In this document: positions 1-5,152 of the stretch, piece by piece
How positions within the stretch are numbered: the first letter of the stretch is position 1
Layout of the letters: each line of letters starts with the position of its first letter
Assembly (NCBI GenBank): GCA_946479395.1
Contig: CAMLFV010000140.1
Span: 1 to 7,135 of the forward strand
From: an uncultured Flavobacterium sp.
Lineage (GTDB): Bacteria; Bacteroidota; Bacteroidia; Flavobacteriales; Flavobacteriaceae
DNA: 7,135 nt
Direction: 5' to 3'
Position numbers and translations under genes: made by a program
The notes under the pieces: model-generated
The model's input: the letters and a program-made list of their open reading frames with translations, nothing else
What the model was told of the DNA's origin: nothing
Databases searched by the model: none

Positions 1-22
1 ATATCTTTTTTAAATTTTTCAT
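1..22 (-). CDS. gldN: Start of gldN (partial, 5' end only)
   Basis: An ATG at 22-20 opens a frame that runs off the left edge and reads M-K-N-L-K-K-I. This Lys-rich opening is typical of a signal peptide n-region. It begins 12 bases after the gldM stop codon. The gene after gldM in Bacteroidota is gldN (porN), whose exported product joins GldK in the periplasmic ring of the type IX secretion system. The identification rests on position, the close spacing and the signal-peptide-like start. Only seven codons are visible, so the sequence itself cannot prove the family. Confidence 0.72.
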
Positions 23-34
23 AATATAAACGAT

Positions 35-1600
35 TTATTGAATTGTAAATGTAGCCGGAGTAGCATCTTTAATAGGTAAATTCACTCCATCCATTTTTAC
101 TTTCATGTTTGTTATAATTACACGATCACCAGGTCTTAAACGCTCGATCTTAGATTTAGCAGATTCTGGTAATTTTCCACCGCCTGTAACACGATCAGAA
201 GCCATTCCAGGATACACAATTGTATATTCCGTAACACGTAATTTAACATCAAAATCAAAATCTTCTAACATCGCACCAATATCAGATATTGCTAAATTGT
301 TAGCTGAACCTTTTGCTTCCGGAGTTCCACGGATAGTTCCACGAGGGCGAGGAATTACTTTTACACGAAATGTCTGTTTTGAAGAAATTGCTTTACCGTC
401 AGGCATTGTACCTGTCGCAGTAATCACAACTTCTTTACCCATACCAGGTGTTAAAATAAATTTACCATTACCTACTTTCTTTAAAACTCCATTGCTAGCT
501 GATGCAGTCACTTTATCAGAAGTAATACCTTCAACCGTAACAGAGATAGGGTTATCTAAACCTGCGTAAACAACATTCATTTTATCTGCTGAAATAGTTG
601 CAGTACTTGGACGGCTTACTACTACATAGTTTGAGTTTAAGATGTCAACTACTACAGGTTTTCCATCTTCCATAAAGGTAAATTTACCTGTAAATTTGTG
701 TTCACCTAAACCTGAAGCAACAGAAGTACCTTCTACCTGTCCTGCTTTGATTCTAGATTGTGGAATAGTTGCGCCATTAACCACTACCGATGTAGGAACT
801 GTAGAATTATCATAACGACCTAAAACTACTTTATACTTAATAGGCTCACCTTGGTAATAAACTGCTTTATCAGGAATTACCATTGCTTGGTAATTTTTCA
901 TAGAAGCTGCTTGTTTTAATGAGTTACCTAAAAATAAATCATAAGCTTCGCGTTCTAAAACTTTAGCATCATTCTGTAAAGATGATAAATAAGCTAAAGA
1001 AGCAACTGCAGGATATCCTTTAAAGTGATAATCTAAATATTCAATATCTTGCTTATCCTTATTTTTAACAGGATTTGTATTGAATTTTTTATCGATATTT
1101 TCTAATAAAAACTTGTAAGTAACATCGTTTCCTACGATCGCTTTAAAATCATTGCGGTATTTTTCAAATCGAGCGATGATTTCCTTACCTTTTGCTGATA
1201 ACCCATCTTTTTCAAACCATCCGTAATCAATTTCCTGCCCTTTGTCCATTTGTTCATAAGGCAATTTATTTGTTTCCGGATCATTTGTAAATCCTTTGGT
1301 AGCATCACCTTTTAATGAACCAATATAATTATAAAATTCAGTTGTAAGTTTTTGTACTTTCAACGCCTTTTCATAAGGTTCTGTATAACGTGCCGGTTCG
1401 TCTTCAGCTTTACCCGCTAAAGCAGTTAACAAAAATTCATTTGTTCCTTGAGCGTTGGTATTAGCATCTTCGAACTTTTCGTTCATTAATCCAAAAGCTG
1501 TTAAAACCTCTTTCGACATATTAAGTGCCATCATTGCGATGAACACTAAATACATCAGGTTAATCATCTTCTGTCTTGGGGTTTGTTTTCCTCCTGCCAT
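35..1600 (-). CDS. gldM: GldM, periplasmic shaft subunit of the type IX secretion/gliding motor
   Basis: This is the 521-residue GldM/PorM protein, close to the usual length of about 515. A short cytoplasmic start (MAGGKQTPRQK) leads into one transmembrane helix at about residues 12-33 with the family-typical NLMYLVFIAMMALNMS core. Arg9, at the membrane boundary, matches an arginine known to matter in the F. johnsoniae protein. A mostly helical periplasmic domain follows (about 34-225), then beta-rich Ig-like domains (about 230-315 and 320-410) and the GldM C-terminal domain (about 415-521, including IPRPRGTIRGTPEAKG). In the known GldLM complex a GldM dimer threads a GldL pentamer, and proton flow is thought to rotate GldM, passing torque to the GldK/GldN ring. 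The ATG at 1600 is the natural start because it gives the standard N-terminus. It lies 30 bases after the gldL stop, and gldN follows 12 bases after its own stop. No truncation or frameshift is seen. Confidence 0.97.
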   Translation of the reverse strand: MAGGKQTPRQKMINLMYLVFIAMMALNMSKEVLTAFGLMNEKFEDANTNAQGTNEFLLTALAGKAEDEPARYTEPYEKALKVQKLTTEFYNYIGSLKGDATKGFTNDPETNKLPYEQMDKGQEIDYGWFEKDGLSAKGKEIIARFEKYRNDFKAIVGNDVTYKFLLENIDKKFNTNPVKNKDKQDIEYLDYHFKGYPAVASLAYLSSLQNDAKVLEREAYDLFLGNSLKQAASMKNYQAMVIPDKAVYYQGEPIKYKVVLGRYDNSTVPTSVVVNGATIPQSRIKAGQVEGTSVASGLGEHKFTGKFTFMEDGKPVVVDILNSNYVVVSRPSTATISADKMNVVYAGLDNPISVTVEGITSDKVTASASNGVLKKVGNGKFILTPGMGKEVVITATGTMPDGKAISSKQTFRVKVIPRPRGTIRGTPEAKGSANNLAISDIGAMLEDFDFDVKLRVTEYTIVYPGMASDRVTGGGKLPESAKSKIERLRPGDRVIITNMKVKMDGVNLPIKDATPATFTIQ

Positions 1601-1602
1601 GT

Positions 1603-1638
1603 CTAATTAGATCTGATTTAAAAGTTAATACTAATTAG
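1603..1638 (-). promoter_or_regulatory. Possible RNA stem between gldL and gldM
   Basis: The 8-base palindrome CTAATTAG occurs twice, at 1603-1610 and 1631-1638, with 20 bases between the copies. In the transcript the copies can pair with each other to give an 8-bp stem. The upstream arm contains the gldL stop codon and the downstream arm ends two bases before the gldM ATG. Only two of the eight pairs are G-C, so the stem would be weak, and each copy could also self-pair between molecules. A role in setting gldM translation relative to gldL is inference only. Confidence 0.25.
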
Positions 1639-2401
1639 CTGTTTTACCCATAGCAGATAACATTCCGCCATAAACTGCATTTAAAGTTGATAAATTTGAA
1701 GTTAATGACATCATTTGCTCTTTTAATTTCAAGTTATTTTCAGCAACTTCTCTGTTAATATCTGCATTTTTAGTTGCGCTTTCTAATTGTACTTTGTACA
1801 TAGAGTTCAACGTTTCTAATTGTTGTGCAGCTTGAGCCATTTCTTCTGCATATCTGTTAGAAGAAGCAACAGTCTCAACTGTAGGAGCGATTCCTTTAGC
1901 TGCAGCTTCGAAATTTTTAATACTGTCACGTAAACTTTCCATTAAGTTTCCGTCAATTTTTGCTTCTCTTAAGATATTGTCTAATTTTTCAGACAATAAA
2001 CTTCTTTCCATTGTTGGCTGTGCTGCAACTGCTGGTTGTGATGCTGCTGCATAAACCGGAGCTGCTGTTCTTGTTTGAACTTGTGGTGCAGCTTGGTTAG
2101 ATCCACCTATTGATGTTGTAGCAACTGTACCTGTAACACCAACGTTACCTGCAACCTGCATTGCTCTTGGTTCGCCGCCTTTTAATTCAGGGTAAACACG
2201 TGCCCAATCTAATTCGTCATCTACAGGCTCAAAAGCTGAAATAGCGAAAATTAATGCTTCTACTAAAAGACCTACAGTTAACATATTGTTACCATTTAAA
2301 GGTCCTAATTCCATGTGTGTAATTTTAAATAAAGCACCTACGATTACAACTGCTGCTCCCATACCGTAGCAGAAATTCATTACTTTTTTTGGAATAGCCA
2401 T
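1631..2401 (-). CDS. gldL: GldL, inner-membrane proton-channel subunit of the type IX secretion/gliding motor
   Basis: The 256-residue protein starts with the GldL signature and two transmembrane helices at about residues 7-28 and 38-57. Key charged residues are in their family positions: Tyr12, Lys26 and His29 around the first helix, Glu48 inside the second helix (VEALIFAISAFEP) and Glu58 at its end. They correspond, shifted by one, to Tyr13, Lys27, His30, Glu49 and Glu59 of F. johnsoniae GldL, where the intramembrane glutamate is essential. GldL forms a pentamer around the GldM helices and powers secretion and gliding from the proton gradient. The cytoplasmic part has an Ala/Gln/Thr/Pro-rich linker (about 78-130) and then predicted coiled-coil helices (about 131-250). 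It is longer than the roughly 215-residue F. johnsoniae protein, mainly because of the linker. It ends with TAG, 30 bases before gldM. Confidence 0.96.
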   Translation of the reverse strand: MAIPKKVMNFCYGMGAAVVIVGALFKITHMELGPLNGNNMLTVGLLVEALIFAISAFEPVDDELDWARVYPELKGGEPRAMQVAGNVGVTGTVATTSIGGSNQAAPQVQTRTAAPVYAAASQPAVAAQPTMERSLLSEKLDNILREAKIDGNLMESLRDSIKNFEAAAKGIAPTVETVASSNRYAEEMAQAAQQLETLNSMYKVQLESATKNADINREVAENNLKLKEQMMSLTSNLSTLNAVYGGMLSAMGKTAN

Positions 2402-2426
2402 CTTATCTTAAATATTTAAATTTTTA

Positions 2427-2452
2427 GTTAGTTTAATTATGTTGGTTTAATT
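2427..2452. repeat. Imperfect 12-base direct repeat in the gldK-gldL spacer
   Basis: GTTAGTTTAATT (2427-2438) and GTTGGTTTAATT (2441-2452), read on the plus strand, match at 11 of 12 positions with a 14-base period. They fill much of the 62-base gap between the gldK stop and the gldL start. No TAnnTTTG promoter element was found in this gap on the minus strand. The repeat may be chance in AT-rich sequence or an untranslated-region element. Confidence 0.4.
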
Positions 2453-2463
2453 GTTCAATTGTA

Positions 2464-3885
2464 TTATCTAGCGTTTCTACCACTTTGTGGTGCATTAGCT
2501 TCGTTTAATAATCCTGGTCCCGGTGCTGAAACAACGGTTCTGAAACCAATGTAACAACGAGCAGAATCTGCATTTTCTTTATCGCGAGTAGCAACTTGTA
2601 AGAAATAGTGTGAATCTCTCCAAGAACCTCCACGAACCACTTTTAATGGATTTGTTGTAGCTCTACCTTTAGGTTTTAAACCCGACTGCATTGTATAACT
2701 TCCTTCATCGTAAGCCGAATCAGTCCACTCTGCAACGTTACCAGCCATATTATATAAGTTGTAACCGTTTGGCTTGTAAGAACGTGCTTCTGCTGTATAT
2801 AAAGCTCCATCCACTGCATAATCTGCGCGATCTGGCTTAAAGTTAGCTAAGAAACAAGCTTTCTCGTCTGTAGTATAAGGACCACCCCATGGATACATTG
2901 CGTTTTTAAGACCACCACGAGCTGCATATTCCCATTCTGACTCACTTGGAACACGGTATTCATATAAATTGTGATTCATTTTACGGTCTGAAGTATAAGC
3001 TTTCTTATAAAGTGTTCTCCAAGCAGCAAAAGCTTTTGCTTGATGTGCAGTAACACCTACAACAGGGTATTCTCCGTAAGCTTCGTGCCAGAAATATTCT
3101 CTGAACATTGGCTCGTTATAAGAATAGTTGAAGTTTTTAACCCAAGCTGTGGTATCCGGGTAAACATTCACAATTTCTGTTTTTAAGAACTTTGCCTGAC
3201 GGTTTCTAACTTCGTTAGAACTATCGTTCACGTAACCGTTCTCATCCCACCAAGAATATTTAAAGTTTAATTTCTGAACATCAAACGATACCATTCCATT
3301 TAAATTTTGTGTTGCCGGAATGTACAATGAATCCATTACCTCTACGTAATACTCATCTGGGTAACGTCTAGGGTCTGTAATTAAACGTGCTTTTTTATTT
3401 AAACGACGACCTGCATATTCATCATCATCCATAGCCATACTGTAATAGTTATCATACATATAACGATCGTATGCTGTTTGGTTTTGATTTAATGAAGGAT
3501 CTTGAACTTCTTGAAATGCAAACGCTCCAATTCCACCTGCCGTAGCATCCATTCCCATTTCATCTGCCATAATTGCCAAACGGGTTCTTACAATAGAATC
3601 TTTAACAAACTCAACGAATTTACGGTACTGGTTGTTTGTAACTTCTGTTTCATCCATATACATAGAACCAATAGTCACTGAACGAGCCGGTGCGTCTTCA
3701 TTTCCAAGTATATCTTCATGAGTTTTACCCATTGTGAAAGATCCACCCGGAATAAAAGCCATTCCCTGTGGCTTTTCGGTAATCCAGCGTTTCCCTTGCG
3801 TCCCTTCTAGTAGCTCTCCTCTGTCTCCAGAACCACAACTGAACATTAACGAGGCAACCGCAGTAAGTGTAATGAACTTCTTCAT
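2464..3885 (-). CDS. gldK: GldK, FGE-fold lipoprotein of the type IX secretion system
   Basis: The 473-residue protein begins with a lipoprotein signal peptide (MKKFITLTAVASLMFSC), and Cys17 is the predicted lipidation site. The ATG at 3885 is chosen because it gives this signal directly. The rest is the sulfatase-modifying factor (formylglycine-generating enzyme) fold: MAFIPGGSFTMG (42-53), a GldK-type Tyr/Asp-rich insertion at about 100-265, then RVPSESEWEYAARGG (311-325), NMAGNVAEWT (379-388), VVRGGSW (416-422) and IGFRTV (446-451). Apart from Cys17 the only cysteines are Cys344 and Cys444, so the redox cysteine pair of true formylglycine-generating enzymes is absent, fitting a structural role. 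Homologues (GldK/PorK) form a large periplasmic ring with GldN/PorN attached to the outer membrane. It is the first gene of the operon, behind a candidate promoter and 124 bases of non-coding sequence. Confidence 0.96.
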   Translation of the reverse strand: MKKFITLTAVASLMFSCGSGDRGELLEGTQGKRWITEKPQGMAFIPGGSFTMGKTHEDILGNEDAPARSVTIGSMYMDETEVTNNQYRKFVEFVKDSIVRTRLAIMADEMGMDATAGGIGAFAFQEVQDPSLNQNQTAYDRYMYDNYYSMAMDDDEYAGRRLNKKARLITDPRRYPDEYYVEVMDSLYIPATQNLNGMVSFDVQKLNFKYSWWDENGYVNDSSNEVRNRQAKFLKTEIVNVYPDTTAWVKNFNYSYNEPMFREYFWHEAYGEYPVVGVTAHQAKAFAAWRTLYKKAYTSDRKMNHNLYEYRVPSESEWEYAARGGLKNAMYPWGGPYTTDEKACFLANFKPDRADYAVDGALYTAEARSYKPNGYNLYNMAGNVAEWTDSAYDEGSYTMQSGLKPKGRATTNPLKVVRGGSWRDSHYFLQVATRDKENADSARCYIGFRTVVSAPGPGLLNEANAPQSGRNAR

Positions 3886-3924
3886 ATATTAATTGGGGTT
3901 TTATTTTAAAAATTATTCAAAGCG

Positions 3925-3955
3925 TAAACCTATCTAATTATTTTTAAATATACAA
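3925..3955 (-). promoter_or_regulatory. Candidate Bacteroidota promoter for the gldKLMN operon
   Basis: Read on the minus strand, TTG (3955-3953) is followed after exactly 20 bases by TAGGTTTA (3932-3925). This matches the Bacteroidota consensus TTG-N17-23-TAnnTTTG at all positions but the last base. Transcription would start near 3918, giving a leader of roughly 30 bases before the gldK ATG at 3885. It sits in the only sizeable spacer upstream of gldK. The surrounding sequence is very AT-rich, so a chance match is possible. Confidence 0.55.
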
Positions 3956-3971
3956 CGAAATCTTAAAAAAA

Positions 3972-4000
3972 AATTTAATTTATATTTAACAATTTAATTT
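3972..4000. repeat. Perfect 10-base direct repeat in the spacer upstream of gldK
   Basis: AATTTAATTT occurs at 3972-3981 and again at 3991-4000, with a 19-base period. It lies just upstream of the candidate gldK promoter and just after the stop codon of the arginase-fold gene. I looked for a GC-rich hairpin terminator in 3886-4009 and found none. The T-run on the minus strand (about 3965-3973) has no convincing stem before it. The repeat may simply reflect AT richness. Confidence 0.4.
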
Positions 4001-4009
4001 AAAACACAG

Positions 4010-5146
4010 TTAGCCTAACAGTTTTTTGTTTGCACGCCACCAACGATCGGGCACAACACTTTGTAAAGATTGCTTGTAATCATCGTAGCTACAAGGGAAT
4101 AATACTTTACGGCTGTCGTTTTCTAAACTGTTAATTTCTATCCACCAGCGGTCAGAAATATCGCTTTTAAAAAAAACCAATTCCTGTTCTTCTAACGGCA
4201 CTATATATTTTAAATAGGATGATTTGCTAATATAAGGATATTCGTTCATTCTGAAATTAAATCCTTCAACAAAATACCACAAAATCTGCGTAATTAACAA
4301 ACTTTTTTGCGAAATATTATCGATATTAAAAATACCAAAGCTACTTACACGGTCGCTTAAACCGGCGTAACGTGCTAATGCACAGATTTCTCGCCCATCA
4401 AACCCATTTGGATTAAACTGCGAAAAAAATCCTAAATCGGCTGATTTTATCGCATTAATATCCAAGCTTACAATATCGGCATCGCGCAATACAGGCTCGG
4501 CAATTTTAACATCTGTTATGATTTCTCCCAAGCGATACGCTTCAAAATACATCTTATCAATTAAATCGATTTCTTCTTGCGAATTAAAATAGGTTTGATA
4601 ACCCAAGACACTGAAATTATGTAGATTGGTTGGTGCATCCATAATAATTCGAGTCATAAAATTTTCTGATGGATTTTCTACATCTGCAACTACATCAATT
4701 TTATTATCGATACAAACCAAATTCACATTTTGTTCTAACGCATCGTAGCCACGGTACATACCAAAGGTTAAATCTTGCGATCCGCCTAAAACAATCGGAA
4801 CGATATGCTGCTTCAACAGATCGGCAACCAACATTTTTACGGCAACGTAAGTATCTTCTATACTTTCGCCTGCTTCAATGGTTCCTAAATCGATTATTTT
4901 TTTTGTCCAATTTCCCGGAAAAAGCTGATAAAAATTCTTTCGGAATTCATCAAAACCAACATCATCTATCGAATCAGAAACGCCGCGATTTTCGTTTACC
5001 GTAATAATTGCCAGCTGCACATTATCTGTTTCGGGTAACGATTTTTGGGTATGAATGCCCATTGTTTTACCCAACGAATGTTTAGGCAACGTATTTATAA
5101 ACTGCTCTAATTCGGCAGAAATAGGTTTTAAAATCTCGTACATCAT
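4010..5146 (-). CDS. Arginase/formimidoylglutamase-fold protein with degenerate metal site
   Basis: The 378-residue protein follows the ureohydrolase layout (arginase, agmatinase, formimidoylglutamase), with all three metal-binding blocks in order but altered. The GG-x-H block reads GGSQD (121-125), so the ligand His is Gln124. The D-A-H-x-D block reads DNKID (147-151), so its His is Lys149. The S-x-D-x-D block reads SLDIN (227-231), so the second Asp is Asn231, and the usual following D-P is K-S. Asp147, Asp151 and Asp229 remain. A normal two-manganese centre is therefore unlikely, although automatic annotation would probably call it formimidoylglutamase or arginase. A C-terminal extension (about 300-378) beyond the usual 300-residue enzyme carries DRWW twice (332-335 and 367-370). 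It starts 6 bases after the topA stop, so it is probably co-transcribed and coupled. A second ATG follows immediately, so the true start may be codon 2. Its cellular role is unknown. Proximity to gldKLM hints at a link with secretion, but this is inference. Confidence 0.85.
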   Translation of the reverse strand: MMYEILKPISAELEQFINTLPKHSLGKTMGIHTQKSLPETDNVQLAIITVNENRGVSDSIDDVGFDEFRKNFYQLFPGNWTKKIIDLGTIEAGESIEDTYVAVKMLVADLLKQHIVPIVLGGSQDLTFGMYRGYDALEQNVNLVCIDNKIDVVADVENPSENFMTRIIMDAPTNLHNFSVLGYQTYFNSQEEIDLIDKMYFEAYRLGEIITDVKIAEPVLRDADIVSLDINAIKSADLGFFSQFNPNGFDGREICALARYAGLSDRVSSFGIFNIDNISQKSLLITQILWYFVEGFNFRMNEYPYISKSSYLKYIVPLEEQELVFFKSDISDRWWIEINSLENDSRKVLFPCSYDDYKQSLQSVVPDRWWRANKKLLG

Positions 5147-5152
5147 AACGTA

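Noticed and set aside
105..569. A 154-residue open frame on the plus strand
   Set aside because: It lies wholly antisense within gldM, whose frame is a clear conserved protein. The plus-strand product shows no recognisable domain.
2453..2464. Short inverted repeat AATTG-TT-CAATT near the gldK stop as a terminator
   Set aside because: The stem is five mostly A-T pairs with a two-base loop and no T-run. It lies inside an operon that must be read through.
3886..4009. A rho-independent terminator after the arginase-fold gene
   Set aside because: There is a T-run on the minus strand, but the A/T blocks before it are direct repeats, not an inverted GC-rich stem.
4669..5004. A 111-residue plus-strand frame
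   Set aside because: It is antisense inside the arginase-fold gene, has no recognisable motif and no promoter or start context.
4010..5146. Functional formimidoylglutamase (hutG) of histidine breakdown
   Set aside because: Three metal ligands are substituted and no other histidine-utilisation gene is nearby, so the enzyme name is not supported.
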